DNA of 64,000 nt from Terrabacter sp. Ter38 (GTDB lineage Bacteria; Actinomycetota; Actinomycetes; Actinomycetales; Dermatophilaceae): NCBI RefSeq assembly GCF_024519435.1, contig NZ_JALJRZ010000007.1, forward strand, positions 186,001 to 250,000. Direction: 5' to 3'. Shown piece after piece: positions 7,951 through 20,513 of this stretch. Within the stretch, counting starts at the first letter, position 1; every line of letters begins with the position of its first letter. A model generated the notes under the pieces. It was not told the DNA's origin. It saw nothing but the letters and a program-made list of their open reading frames with translations, and ran no database searches. A program made the translations under genes and the position numbers.

Positions 7951-8657
7951 GCGGCTCCCTTGCGGGTCAGGCTGAAGTAGACGGCCTCGAGGGAGCGGCC
8001 TCCGGTCACCGAGGCCGGCGTCCCCTCGGCGACGGTGCGTCCCGCGTTCATGATGACGAGGTGGTCCGCGAGACGCTCGGCCTCCTCGAACGAATGGGTC
8101 GTCACGACGACGGTCGTCCCGGCGTCGCGCTGCTCGGCCACGAGCTCCCACACGTCGAGCCGTCCGTGCGGGTCGAGGCCGGCCGCCGGCTCGTCGAGGA
8201 AGAGCACCTCGGGGCGTCCGAGCAGCGACGCCGCGAGGGCGAGGCGCTGCTTCTGGCCACCCGAGAGGCGGCGCACCGTCGTCGAGGCGAAGTCCGTGAC
8301 GCCGAGCCGTCGCGCCACGGTGTCGACGTCGAGCGGGTCGGCGTAGAGGCGGGAGAGGTGGTGGAGCAGGCGCAGCGGCTTCGTGCCGTTGGGCAGGCCA
8401 CCGGCCTGGAGCATGACGCCGACGCGGGCCCGGTGGTCGGCGTCCGCCTGCCACGGGTCGCGGCCGAGCACCCGCACCGTGCCGCCGTCGGGTCGCCCGA
8501 GACCGACGGCGCACTCGATGGCGGTCGTCTTGCCCGCGCCGTTGGGGCCCAGGACCGCGGTGATGCGGCCGGCGGGGGCCGTCCACGTCAGCCCGTCGAG
8601 GGCAGACACCTGACCGAAGGTGCGGCGGAGGTCGGACAGTGTCACCGCATCGGTCAT
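7947..8657 (-). CDS. ABC transporter ATP-binding protein
   Basis: Nucleotide-binding subunit for the permease that follows. The 236 residues show Walker A LGPNGAGKTTAIEC, Q-loop VMLQAGGLPNG, signature LSGGQKQRLALA, Walker B VLFLDEPAAGLDP and H-loop VTTHSFEEAERL in the expected order, so it should be a working ATPase. It resembles the CcmA/DrrA class of single-NBD exporters. The ATG at 8657 is 8 nt behind TAGACT (minus strand, 8666-8671), close to leaderless. It diverges from psd. Confidence 0.93.
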   Translation of the reverse strand: MTDAVTLSDLRRTFGQVSALDGLTWTAPAGRITAVLGPNGAGKTTAIECAVGLGRPDGGTVRVLGRDPWQADADHRARVGVMLQAGGLPNGTKPLRLLHHLSRLYADPLDVDTVARRLGVTDFASTTVRRLSGGQKQRLALAASLLGRPEVLFLDEPAAGLDPHGRLDVWELVAEQRDAGTTVVVTTHSFEEAERLADHLVIMNAGRTVAEGTPASVTGGRSLEAVYFSLTRKGAA

Positions 8658-8796
8658 GGCGCATGAGTCTAGGCTCGGTGCCGACGACCCCGGTCACCGC
8701 ACCTCGGTCGCCACCGGCGTACCCCTCCGCCGTCCCCGCTCCGCCTGCCCCACTCGACCTGCTCACCACACTCGACCCTGACGGAGACCCCGACCC

Positions 8797-9462
8797 GTGA
8801 AGATCGACCCAGCCGCCAAGCCCTTCACCGCGATGGCCGCCGTGCCCACGGTGATCGCCGCGCTGGCCCGCCGACCGCGCACGACCGCCGCCCTCGGCCT
8901 GCTCACTGCGGGGGTGACCCTCTTCTTCCGCGACCCCGACCGAACCCCGGACCGCCTACCCGTGTCCGACCCCGACGTGGTGCTGGCCCCGGCCGACGGG
9001 ATCGTCATGCACGTGGGGGAGCCGCAGGCGGGCATCGCCCCGCCCGGTGAGTGGCAGCAGGTCAGCATCTTCCTGTCGCTGCTCGACGTGCACATGAACC
9101 GCTCGCCCTACGGCGGCCGCGTCATCGACGTCACCCACACGCCGGGCCGCTTCCTCGCCGCCTACCGCGCCGAGAGCGCGACGAAGAACGAGCGCAGCGA
9201 GATCATCGTCGAGCGCGTCGTCGGGGGACGGCCGCGCCGCATCGTCTACCGCCAGCTCGTCGGCCAGCTCGCGCGCCGCATCGTCACCCGCATCGAGCCC
9301 GGCGACGAGATCGCCACCGGCGCGCGCATGGGGCTGATGAAGTTCGGCTCGCGCATGGACGTCTTCGTGCCGCCGGAGGTGCAGCTCGAGGTCAGCAAGG
9401 GCAAGCGCGCCATCGGTGGGGAGACCGTGCTGGGCCGCTTCCCGGCGGCGGCCACCTCGTGA
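8797..9462 (+). CDS. psd: Phosphatidylserine decarboxylase proenzyme
   Basis: Makes phosphatidylethanolamine by decarboxylating phosphatidylserine, using a pyruvoyl group formed by self-cleavage. This is the short class: 221 residues with an N-terminal hydrophobic segment (about 12-44), FFRDPDR, the conserved FLSLLDVHMNRSP block (92-104) and the processing site MKFGSRMD, where cleavage between Gly184 and Ser185 would leave pyruvoyl on the small alpha chain. The start is a GTG at 8797 with GACGGAGA upstream at a longish spacing. The stop overlaps the start of pssA as GTGA, so the two consecutive pathway enzymes are translationally coupled. Confidence 0.92.
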   Translation: MKIDPAAKPFTAMAAVPTVIAALARRPRTTAALGLLTAGVTLFFRDPDRTPDRLPVSDPDVVLAPADGIVMHVGEPQAGIAPPGEWQQVSIFLSLLDVHMNRSPYGGRVIDVTHTPGRFLAAYRAESATKNERSEIIVERVVGGRPRRIVYRQLVGQLARRIVTRIEPGDEIATGARMGLMKFGSRMDVFVPPEVQLEVSKGKRAIGGETVLGRFPAAATS

Positions 9463-10403
9463 GCGGCGACGCGGCCTCCGCCTCCGACGACCGCCCCCGC
9501 CGGCGCGACCGGATGAGCCGGCGCATCCGCCTCGTGTCGGCCACCGGCGCCCGGGTCATCCCGCTCGACCGGCTCAACCCGCGCGTCCGGGCCCGGGCGA
9601 CCCTGCCGAGCCTCTTCACGCTCGGCAACATGCTGTGCGGCTTCTCGTCGGTGCTCCTGTCGTTCCAGGGGCACTTCCGCGCGGCCGCGGTGCTCGTCGG
9701 CATCTCGATCGTCCTCGACATCTGCGACGGTGCGGTGGCCCGCGCCGTCGGTGCCATCACGCCGTTCGGCCTGCAGTTCGACTCGCTCGCCGACCTCATC
9801 TCGTTCGGGATCGCCCCCGCGGTGCTCGTCTACACGTGGGCGCTGCCGGCCTACCCGGTCTGGGCCTGGGCCGGGGCGATGTTCTGGCTGGCCTGCGCGG
9901 CCTACCGCCTGGCCCGCTTCAACGTCACCATCGACCCCTTGGCCGACAAGCGCTACTTCGTCGGTCTCGCGAGCCCGGGCGCGGCCGGCGTCGTCATCTC
10001 GACGGTGCTCGCCATCGGCGACCCGCTCTACGACTGGGCACCCCTCGTGCCGGTTGTGGCCGGGGTGGTCCCGGCCGCGCTCATGGCTTCGTCGTTCCGC
10101 TTCCGCTCCTTCCGCGATCTCCTCTCGCCGCGCCACCTGCGGATCACGGTCCCGCTCGGCATCGTCATCGCGCTGGGGCTGGCGCTCTTCCCCGGCGCGA
10201 CGGGCATGGCGCTCGCGTACGGCTACGTGCTCACCTGCCCGCTGGGTTGGGTCACGGCCCCGCTGCGGAGGCGCTGGTTCGGGGAGGACGCCGTCGCGCC
10301 CCCGCGCACGCGGATGCCGTCGGTCATCATGCCGCCGGACCTCGATGACGACGACGATGACGACGACGGGGACGACGACGCTGACGACGCCGCCTGGCGG
10401 TAA
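9459..10403 (+). CDS. pssA: CDP-diacylglycerol-serine O-phosphatidyltransferase
   Basis: Integral membrane enzyme that joins CDP-diacylglycerol and serine to make phosphatidylserine, the substrate of Psd. The CDP-alcohol phosphotransferase motif is intact across residues 87-112: D-IC-DG-AV-AR, then Gly, Asp and a final Asp in GLQFDSLAD. About eight hydrophobic segments follow. The GTG start at 9459 is fixed by the 4-nt overlap with psd; the open frame extends upstream only inside psd. The C-terminus is a run of Asp interrupted by Gly and Ala (codons at 10343-10394), a low-complexity acidic tail that I do not recognise as a usual part of the family. Confidence 0.93.
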   Translation: MSGDAASASDDRPRRRDRMSRRIRLVSATGARVIPLDRLNPRVRARATLPSLFTLGNMLCGFSSVLLSFQGHFRAAAVLVGISIVLDICDGAVARAVGAITPFGLQFDSLADLISFGIAPAVLVYTWALPAYPVWAWAGAMFWLACAAYRLARFNVTIDPLADKRYFVGLASPGAAGVVISTVLAIGDPLYDWAPLVPVVAGVVPAALMASSFRFRSFRDLLSPRHLRITVPLGIVIALGLALFPGATGMALAYGYVLTCPLGWVTAPLRRRWFGEDAVAPPRTRMPSVIMPPDLDDDDDDDDGDDDADDAAWR

Positions 10404-10412
10404 GGACGACCT

Positions 10413-10450
10413 AACTGGAGTCGCAGCCCCAATTACGTCACAATGGTGTG
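10413..10450 (+). promoter_or_regulatory. suf operon promoter/operator
   Basis: AACTGGAG (10413-10420) and CCCCAATT (10427-10434) form an imperfect inverted repeat (6 of 8 positions) around a 6-base centre. It is followed by CACAAT (10439-10444), 6 nt and a GTG at 10451. This is the same -10/6 nt/start layout seen elsewhere in the window, so the mRNA is probably leaderless. The inverted repeat is well placed for SufR autoregulation. That SufR binds it is an inference. Confidence 0.5.
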
Positions 10451-11272
10451 GTGTTTATCGGAGCGCACGCCCCGCGTGAGGCGAAGAACGGCGAGGACGG
10501 CCAGCACGTCTCGCCGCTCGAGTCGCGCACGCGCTCCCGGGTGCTCCACATGGTCTCCGCCGACGGCCCGATCTCGGCCGCCGAGCTCGGGCGTCACCTC
10601 GACCTGACCCCGGCAGCCGTGCGTCGTCACCTCGACGCGCTCGTCGAGCAGGGCGCCGTCGTCCCGCACGAGCCCACGGGTGGCCGCCGCGGTCGCGGAC
10701 GTCCCGCTCGCGCCTACGTCGTGTCCGACGCCGGCCACAGCGCCCTCGAGGCCGACTACGACTCGCTCGCCGTCGAGGTGCTCCGCTACCTCGAGGAGCA
10801 CGCGGGACCCGCGGCCGTCGGTGACTTCGCCCGCAGCCGTGTCGGCGCGCTCGAGGAGCGGTATGCCGCTCGGCTGGCAGCCGCCGGCGACGACCCCGCC
10901 GCGCGCACCGAGGCCCTTGTCGAGGCGCTGAGCGAGGACGGCTTCGCCGCGACCGCGCGCCCCGTCGGCGCCGGGGGCCTGACCGGCGTCCAGCTGTGCC
11001 AGGGCCACTGCCCGGTGCAGCACGTCGCCACCGAGTTCCCGGCCTTCTGCGAGGCCGAGACCGACGCGTTCTCCCGGTTGCTCGGGGTGCACGTCCAGCG
11101 CCTCGCGACCCTCGCGGGCGGACACCACGTCTGCACGACGTTCGTCCCGACCGGTGGGATCGGCTCCCGCCCCCGGAAGACCACGCAGCCCCCGGGTGTT
11201 GACCCCGAGGCTGCCCCACCTCGTTCGAGCACCACCGACACGCTCACGCACGTCAAGGAAGGTTCCTCATGA
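10448..11272 (+). CDS. sufR: SufR-type Fe-S-sensing transcriptional regulator
   Basis: Repressor expected to control the suf operon according to Fe-S cluster status. A winged-helix DNA-binding domain covers about residues 28-95 ([20 protein letters not shown], then a [13 protein letters not shown] wing). The C-terminal part holds the ligand set C184-x3-C188, C201 and C229 in [18 protein letters not shown] and HHVCTTFVP, with cysteine spacing typical of actinobacterial SufR. Starts are GTG 10448 or the adjacent GTG 10451; the latter fits a leaderless transcript. The stop overlaps sufB as ATGA. A Pro/Thr/Ser-rich tail of about 40 residues after the last Cys is probably disordered. Confidence 0.88.
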   Translation: MVFIGAHAPREAKNGEDGQHVSPLESRTRSRVLHMVSADGPISAAELGRHLDLTPAAVRRHLDALVEQGAVVPHEPTGGRRGRGRPARAYVVSDAGHSALEADYDSLAVEVLRYLEEHAGPAAVGDFARSRVGALEERYAARLAAAGDDPAARTEALVEALSEDGFAATARPVGAGGLTGVQLCQGHCPVQHVATEFPAFCEAETDAFSRLLGVHVQRLATLAGGHHVCTTFVPTGGIGSRPRKTTQPPGVDPEAAPPRSSTTDTLTHVKEGSS

Positions 11273-12689
11273 CCACCCACATCGAAGAGCTGAACCCCGG
11301 CCTCAAGGGCATCGGCACCTACGAGTACGGCTGGGCCGACAGTGACGTGGCCGGGTCCACGGCACGTCGAGGGCTCAACGAGGACGTCGTGCGCGACATC
11401 TCGGCCCGCAAGAGCGAGCCGGAGTGGATGACGAAGCTGCGCCTCAAGAGCCTCAGCCTCTTCGGCAAGAAGCCCATGCCCTCGTGGGGCTCGGACCTCA
11501 CCGGCATCGACTTCCAGAACATCAAGTACTTCGTGAAGTCCACCGAGAAGCAGGCCGCCACGTGGGACGACCTGCCTGAGGACATCAAGAACACCTACGA
11601 CCGTCTGGGCATCCCGGAGGCCGAGAAGCAGCGCCTCGTCTCGGGTGTCGCAGCCCAGTACGAGTCGGAGGTCGTCTACCACCAGATCCGTGAGGACCTC
11701 GAGGCCCAGGGCGTCATCTTCCTCGACACCGACACGGCCCTGAAGGAGCACGAGGACCTCTTCCGCGAGCACTTCGCGACCGTCATCCCGGCCGGCGACA
11801 ACAAGTTCGCCGCGCTCAACACCGCCGTGTGGTCGGGGGGCTCGTTCATCTACGTCCCCAAGGGTGTCCACGTCGACATCCCGCTCCAGGCGTACTTCCG
11901 CATCAACACCGAGAACATGGGCCAGTTCGAGCGGACGCTGATCATCGCCGACGAGGGCTCCTACGTGCACTACGTCGAGGGGTGCACCGCCCCGATCTAC
12001 AAGTCGGACTCGCTCCACTCGGCCGTCGTCGAGATCATCGTCAAGAAGAACGCCCGTGTGCGCTACACGACGATCCAGAACTGGTCCAACAACGTCTACA
12101 ACCTCGTCACGAAGCGCGCGACCTGTGAGGCCGGTGCCACGATGGAGTGGGTCGACGGCAACATCGGCTCCAAGGTGACGATGAAGTACCCCGCCGTCTT
12201 CCTCATGGGCGAGCACGCCAAGGGCGAGACGCTGTCCATCGCCTTCGCCGGCGAGGGCCAGCACCAGGACACCGGCTCCAAGATGGTCCACGCGGCCCCC
12301 AACACGAAGAGCTCGATCATCAGCAAGTCGGTCGCCCGTGGCGGCGGCCGCGCGAGCTACCGCGGCCTCGTGCAGGTGCTCGAGGGTGCGTCGCACTCGG
12401 CCTCGACCGTGCGGTGCGACGCCTTGCTCGTCGACACGATCAGCCGATCCGACACCTACCCTTACGTCGACATCCGCGAGGACGACGTCTCGATGGGTCA
12501 CGAGGCCACGGTCTCGAAGGTGTCCGAGGACCAGCTCTTCTACCTCATGTCGCGCGGCATGGCCGAGGACGAGGCCATGGCGATGATCGTGCGCGGCTTC
12601 ATCGAGCCGATCGCGCGCGAGCTGCCCATGGAGTACGCCCTGGAGCTCAACCGCCTCATCGAGCTGCAGATGGAAGGAGCCGTCGGCTG

Positions 12690-12690
<1 letters not shown>
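11269..12690 (+). CDS. sufB: Fe-S cluster assembly scaffold SufB
   Basis: Scaffold subunit of the SufBCD complex on which nascent Fe-S clusters are built; cytosolic. The 473 residues match full family length with no insertion. Recognisable blocks are [20 protein letters not shown] near the N-terminus, [48 protein letters not shown] with the conserved Cys, and the C-terminal beta-helix end [20 protein letters not shown]. No intein interrupts it, unlike SufB of some mycobacteria. It follows sufR by a 4-nt overlap and overlaps sufD by one base. Confidence 0.97.
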
Positions 12691-16071
<3,381 letters not shown>

Positions 16072-16072
<1 letters not shown>

Positions 16073-16554
16073 TGGACCTCTACCAGGAGCTCATCCTCGA
16101 GCACTCCAAGCGCCCGCACCACGCGGGCCTGCGCGACCCGTTCGACGCCGAGGTGCACCACATCAACCCGACGTGCGGCGACGAGGTGACCCTTCGGGTC
16201 GATGTCACCGGTGACGGTGCCAAGGCTGTCGTGACCGACGTCTCCTACGAGGCGCAGGGCTGCTCGATCTCCGTCGCGAGCGCGTCCGTCCTCGCCGAGG
16301 AGGTCATCGGCCATCGGGTCGAGGAGGCTCTCGCGACCTTCGAGGCGATGCGCGCCATGCTGACCTCCCGCGGCCAGGTGGCCGGCGACGAGTCCGTCAT
16401 CGGGGACGGCGTCGCGTTCGCCGGCGTCTCGAAGTACCCCGCGCGCGTCAAGTGCGCCCTGCTCGGCTGGACCGCGTTCACCGATGCCCTCGCCCGAGCG
16501 GGTGTCGACATCACTTCCACGAGTTCCACCTCCCCCCAAGGAGCTTCGTCATGA
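16072..16554 (+). CDS. sufU: Sulfur-transfer protein SufU
   Basis: IscU-like, zinc-binding protein that accepts the persulfide from SufS in Gram-positive Suf systems. Conserved residues are C35 and D37 in NPTCGDEV, C64 in AQGCSISVAS and C128 in YPARVKCALLGW, the same set that binds zinc in B. subtilis SufU. There is an 18-19 residue insertion-type stretch (EEALATFEAMRAMLTSRGQV) before the last Cys, as in SufU and unlike IscU. The ATG at 16072 overlaps the sufS stop by one base, and the C-terminal Ser/Thr tail ends in an ATGA overlap with the next gene. Confidence 0.94.
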
Positions 16555-16877
16555 CCCAGACCACCACCCCGCCCAACGTGGCCGACGTCGAGGAGGCCAT
16601 GCGCGACGTCGTCGACCCCGAGCTCGGCATCAACGTCGTCGACCTCGGCCTCGTCTACGGCATCACCGTCGACGCGCAGTCGCACGCCGTCATCGACATG
16701 ACGCTGACGTCCGCCGCGTGCCCCCTCACCGACGTCATCGAGGACCAGACCGCGCAGGCGCTCGAGGGCCTCGTCACGACGCACCGCATCAACTGGGTGT
16801 GGATGCCGCCGTGGGGTCCCGACAAGATCACCGAGGACGGCCGCGAGCAGCTGCGCGCCCTCGGCTTCAACCTCTGA
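16551..16877 (+). CDS. DUF59/MIP18-family Fe-S assembly factor (SufT-like)
   Basis: Small (108-residue) MIP18-type protein thought to help load Fe-S clusters onto target enzymes. It has VVDPELGINVVDLGLVYGI (residues ~20-38) and the conserved Cys in LTSAACPLTDVIEDQ, then WVWMPPWGPDKITEDGREQL, all typical of the metal-sulfur assembly DUF59 group. The start is ATG 16551, which overlaps the sufU stop as ATGA and has AAGGAG at 16538-16543. It closes the suf operon; a 19-base gap separates it from the acVLRF1 gene. Confidence 0.92.
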   Translation: MTQTTTPPNVADVEEAMRDVVDPELGINVVDLGLVYGITVDAQSHAVIDMTLTSAACPLTDVIEDQTAQALEGLVTTHRINWVWMPPWGPDKITEDGREQLRALGFNL

Positions 16878-16896
16878 GCCAGCAGCACCCGCGCTC

Positions 16897-17523
16897 GTGA
16901 CGACGCGCGTCATCGAGGTCGACCCCGGGCGGTTCGACCGTTGGATGGCGGGATTCGCCGAGCGACACGGCCCCTACGACGCCGCCGAGGAGACCACTCC
17001 CGGCGGCGTCGTCGTGTCCGCGCGCGCGGCCGACGGATCGACCGTCGTGGCGACGCCGTTCGTCCACGAGCCGCTCGGTGTCATCCTCGTCAGGCGCGGC
17101 GGGTATGCCGTGGGGTTGGCCTCCGCCACCACCTTCACCGCCTCGAAGGTCGGGACCCGTCACGTGCAGTCGCGCACCGCGGCGGGCGGCTGGTCGCAGC
17201 AACGCTTCGCCCGCCGACGCGGCAAGCAGGCCGACGAGCTCGTCGATGCCGTCGTCGGCCACGCGCGACGGGTGCTCCTCGGGGACGACGAGTCACCGGC
17301 GACGGGAGCGGACGGCATACCTCACGGACTGGTCGTCGGTGGGGACCGCACGCTCGTGCGCGAGGTCCTCGACGCCGGAGCCCTGCGGGCCCTGGCGGGG
17401 CTGCCGATGCGTGAGCTCTACGACCTGCCCGACCCGAAGCGCGACGTGCTCGAGACCGCGCTGCGCCGTGGCCGATCCGTGCGCATCGAGTTGGACGAGG
17501 CGACGCCGGGCGGCGTCAGCTGA
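16897..17523 (+). CDS. acVLRF1-family peptidyl-tRNA hydrolase/release factor
   Basis: Actinobacterial relative of eukaryotic Vms1/ANKZF1, which cuts the peptidyl-tRNA bond on stalled 60S-type complexes during ribosome rescue. The release-factor-like catalytic loop GGWSQQRFARRRGKQA lies at residues 98-113, with the GxxQQR glutamine pair intact. The C-terminal part (KRDVLETALRRGRSVRIEL) is the usual acVLRF1 end. Length is 208 residues from a GTG at 16897. It follows the suf operon after only 19 bases and may be co-transcribed. The last 8 bases overlap the convergent metallopeptidase gene. Confidence 0.82.
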   Translation: MTTRVIEVDPGRFDRWMAGFAERHGPYDAAEETTPGGVVVSARAADGSTVVATPFVHEPLGVILVRRGGYAVGLASATTFTASKVGTRHVQSRTAAGGWSQQRFARRRGKQADELVDAVVGHARRVLLGDDESPATGADGIPHGLVVGGDRTLVREVLDAGALRALAGLPMRELYDLPDPKRDVLETALRRGRSVRIELDEATPGGVS

Positions 17524-18472
17524 CGGTGTCGACGCCGAAGGTGTTGCACTGGTTGAGGTCGCCCGTCTGGTATCCCTGCAGGAACCACTTCTGACGGGCC
17601 TCCGACGAGCCGTGCGTCCAGTTCTCGGGAGTGACGCGCCCCTGCATCTTCTTCTGGATGCGGTCGTCACCGACGGCTGACGCGGCCGAGAGCGCGGACG
17701 TGATGTCCTGCTCGGTGATGGGCTTGAGCAGTGGGGTGCCGTTGGCGTCGGTCGTCTCGGTCGCGTGCTTGACCCACGTCCCGGCGAGGCAGTCGGCCAT
17801 GAGCTCGATACGAACGGCGCCGGAGTTGGGGCCCTGGGGGTCCTGCTGCGCCCGGTCGAGGATGCCGAGCTGGTCCTGTACGTGGTGGCCGTACTCGTGC
17901 GCGATGACGTACTCCTTGGCGAGCTGGCCGCCGTCGGCGCCGAACTTGCTCTGCAGCTCCTCGAAGAAGCTCGCGTCGACGTAGACCTTGGCGTCGAGCG
18001 GGCAGTAGAACGGGCCGACCTGCGAGTTGGCGGTGCCGCACCCCGACGGGGTCTGGCCCTGGTAGATGACGGTCTTCACCGGCTCGTAGTTCATCTGGTA
18101 CTTCGGCAGCGTCTTGCCCCAGTAGTCCTGGACGCTGTTGACCGTCGCGATGATGAGGCAGACGTCGTTCTTGTTGGCGTCGGCGCCGGTCTTGCACTGG
18201 GAGAACTCGGCTTGGTCGACCTGGCCCGCGGCGGCGACCTGGCCGCTCTCGAGCTGCTGCGACGGGAGGCCACCGGCGCCCGTGCCGGAGTCACTGCCAC
18301 CACCGAGGATCTTGCCTCCGCCGAAGATGAGCATGAGCACGAGCAGGATGAGGCCGCCGATGCCTCCGCCGACCTGGATGCCGCCGGGGAAGCCTCCGCC
18401 TCCACCGCCGCCTCCGCTGCCACCGCTCTGCACCTGGGAGGTGTCGAGCTGGGCGCTGTCGTTGAAGCTCAT
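17516..18472 (-). CDS. Neutral zinc metallopeptidase, membrane-anchored
   Basis: YpfJ-type neutral zinc peptidase of 318 residues. A short cytoplasmic start and a Gly-rich stretch (17-38) lead to one transmembrane segment (about 38-50), so the catalytic domain should lie outside the membrane. The zinc site is HEYGHH (H192, E193, H196). The RIELMADCLAGTWVKH block supplies the further conserved Glu and Cys, and FSQCKTG, NDVCLIIATVN, GCGTANSQVGPFYCPLD and QCNTFGVD give other paired cysteines. The natural substrate is unknown. It overlaps the acVLRF1 gene tail to tail by 8 bases. Confidence 0.9.
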   Translation of the reverse strand: MSFNDSAQLDTSQVQSGGSGGGGGGGGFPGGIQVGGGIGGLILLVLMLIFGGGKILGGGSDSGTGAGGLPSQQLESGQVAAAGQVDQAEFSQCKTGADANKNDVCLIIATVNSVQDYWGKTLPKYQMNYEPVKTVIYQGQTPSGCGTANSQVGPFYCPLDAKVYVDASFFEELQSKFGADGGQLAKEYVIAHEYGHHVQDQLGILDRAQQDPQGPNSGAVRIELMADCLAGTWVKHATETTDANGTPLLKPITEQDITSALSAASAVGDDRIQKKMQGRVTPENWTHGSSEARQKWFLQGYQTGDLNQCNTFGVDTVS

Positions 18473-18602
18473 CTGCCGCTCCTCGGGTCGGGACCGGGGG
18501 GCCTCCCCGGTCCGGTCGAGATCACCCTAGTGCGCGCGGGGACCTGTGGACGTCGGCTGCTGGACCAGCGGCCGTGACGGTGTCGTACCCGGTGGGGCCG
18601 GG

Positions 18603-19586
18603 TCAGCGATGGGCGGGGCGGTCGCGGGTGGCGTCGGCGGCGCCCGCCGACTTCACGAGTCGCGCGGCGAGGTCCTCGGTGGCCTGGACGAGCGCGGGTG
18701 AGCCGACCACCTCGAAGGCCAGCGGGGTGACGGCGAGCTGGCGGGCGTACCACTCGGGCTCATCGGTCGTGGCCCGCAGCCGCACCCCACCCTCGACGGG
18801 CTCGAGGCGTCCGAGGCTGCGCGGGATCCAGCGCGTGGCCTCGTCGAGGTCGGCTCTGAGGAGGACGTCGACGTCGTGGCGCCAGCCCTGGGAGAGGTGC
18901 TCCTCCAGCGTCCGGAGGGCGTCGAGGTCGTCCGGGGGGTCGAAGGCCAGCGACGTCGTGAAGACCGACCGGACCCGGTCGACGCGCAGCGCGCGTCGGG
19001 CATCGCTCGTGTGGGACCAGCCAAGGAGGTACCACCGCTCGTGACGCAGGACGACGGCCCAGGGGTCGATCTCCATCGGTCGCTCGCGGCCGTCCTCGAG
19101 GCGGTAGTCGAGGCGCACCCGGCGCGACCTCGTGCACGCCTCGACGAGCTGGGCCGTCAGCGCAGGGTCGACGCGCAGGCTCGGGTCCGGAGGTGGCCCG
19201 GTGACTCGACGGACCGCCCGCACCGGCTCGGCGACCTGGTGGGGGAGCACGCGCAGGATCTTGGACAGAGCGGCCCCGACGAGCTCGGTCGGGTCGGCGG
19301 CGCCACGGTGGCCCTCGAGCACCGCCATGACGAGCCCGAGCGCCTCGGCAGCCGTGAACATCAGGGGAGGCAGACGCAGCCCACGGCCGACGCGGTAGCC
19401 GCCGTGCGGGCCGGTCACGGACTCGATCGGCAGGTCGGCCTCGCGGAGGATCGCGACGTAGCGGCGGGCGGCGCGCTCGGAGACGCCGAGGTGGGCGCCG
19501 AGCCGCTCAGCCGTGATGCCGGGACAGTCCTGGATGGCCTCGAGGGCCAGGAGCGCTCGCGCCGTGGGACTCGTGTCGTACCGCAT
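18603..19586 (-). CDS. WYL-domain transcriptional regulator
   Basis: DeoR/YafY-like regulator of 327 residues. An N-terminal HTH (about 8-60, ITAERLGAHLGVSERAARRY, then ESVTGPHGGYRVGRG wing) is followed by a linker and the WYL ligand-binding domain (about 150-235), with the WYL-type RHERWYLLGWSHTSDARRALRVDRV block, and a WCX-like C-terminal domain. The ATG at 19586 is preceded by GGAGGAGAG. It diverges from a DinB-family gene. Regulators of this kind often control the neighbouring gene, so the 149-base intergenic stretch is the likely operator region, although I see no clear repeat in it. Confidence 0.93.
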   Translation of the reverse strand: MRYDTSPTARALLALEAIQDCPGITAERLGAHLGVSERAARRYVAILREADLPIESVTGPHGGYRVGRGLRLPPLMFTAAEALGLVMAVLEGHRGAADPTELVGAALSKILRVLPHQVAEPVRAVRRVTGPPPDPSLRVDPALTAQLVEACTRSRRVRLDYRLEDGRERPMEIDPWAVVLRHERWYLLGWSHTSDARRALRVDRVRSVFTTSLAFDPPDDLDALRTLEEHLSQGWRHDVDVLLRADLDEATRWIPRSLGRLEPVEGGVRLRATTDEPEWYARQLAVTPLAFEVVGSPALVQATEDLAARLVKSAGAADATRDRPAHR

Positions 19587-19735
19587 ACCTCTCTCCTCCC
19601 GGACGCCTACCGTCCGGAACGACGGTATCGCTGGGCGGCGACGGTCGAGCCCGTCGAGGGGGATCCCATCCAGACCGGAGCCGCGCTCGATCGGTAGTCT
19701 GAGCCGTCACGCGCGACGTGCGACGAGGAGACGTC

Positions 19736-20494
19736 ATGGCAACCTTCGGCCCGACCGACGACCTGCAGGCGGCGGAGTTCGTCGACACGGACCTGCGTCG
19801 CGCGCGCTTCGTCGGCGCCGACATCTCCGGCGTGGTCATGCGCGGTGTGCAGGTGGAGGGCGTCGAGATCGACGCGCCCTGGCTGTTCGACGGCGAGACG
19901 TTCCTTCTCGTCAACGGCGTCGACGTGATCCCGCTCGTCGACGCCGAGCTGAACCGTCGCTTCCCGGGACGCGCCGACCGGCGTGCCACCGATCCGGAGG
20001 GACTCGCGACGGCCTGGGACCGGCTCGAGCGCACCTGGGCCTCCACGCTCGCGCGTGTCGACACCATGCCGGCCGGCACGGTCGACGTGTCCGTCGCCGG
20101 CGAGTGGTCGTTCGCCCAGACGTTGCGGCACCTCGTGCTGGCCACGGACACGTGGCTGCGCAAGGCGGTCCTCGGGGAGGAGCAGCCCTACCACCCCTAC
20201 GGGCTGATCGACGCTGCGACCCAGGACGACGGCTTCGACTCATCGGTCTTCGCCGACGTCACGCCGTCCTACGGCGAGGTCCTCGAGGTGCGGGCCGGAC
20301 GCGTCGCGATGGTGCGCGACGTCATCGCGGGCGTCACGCCCGCGCTGCTCGCGTCGGCCCGACCGAACCCGCACGACCCCGCCTACCCCGAGACGGTGCT
20401 CTCGTGCCTGCACACGATCCTCGAGGAGGAGTGGGAGCACCACCGCTACGCCGTGCGCGACCTCGACGTCATCGAGAGCGGCGAGGGCGCCTGA
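19736..20494 (+). CDS. DinB-family protein with N-terminal pentapeptide-like stretch
   Basis: A 252-residue protein. The N-terminal ~45 residues show a short pentapeptide-repeat-like run (AAEFVDTDLRRARFVGADIS), and the rest is a DinB/DUF664-type four-helix domain (ERTWASTLARVDTMP, AGEWSFAQTLRHLVLATDTW, EEEWEHHRYAVRDLDVIE). Metal-binding His residues are seen in LRHLVLATD and EHHRY, but catalytic activity is not established for this group; some relatives use mycothiol or bacillithiol. The start is ATG 19736 with GAGGAG at 19725-19730; an earlier ATG at 19718 has no such site. It diverges from the WYL regulator. Confidence 0.86.
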   Translation: MATFGPTDDLQAAEFVDTDLRRARFVGADISGVVMRGVQVEGVEIDAPWLFDGETFLLVNGVDVIPLVDAELNRRFPGRADRRATDPEGLATAWDRLERTWASTLARVDTMPAGTVDVSVAGEWSFAQTLRHLVLATDTWLRKAVLGEEQPYHPYGLIDAATQDDGFDSSVFADVTPSYGEVLEVRAGRVAMVRDVIAGVTPALLASARPNPHDPAYPETVLSCLHTILEEEWEHHRYAVRDLDVIESGEGA

Positions 20495-20513
20495 CCGGTG
20501 GCCTGAGCCGTCG

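Noticed and set aside
10343-10394. Repetitive GAC/GAT tract that looks like a microsatellite
   Set aside because: It is in frame as the acidic Asp-rich C-terminus of pssA and is mixed in codon use; reported with that gene.
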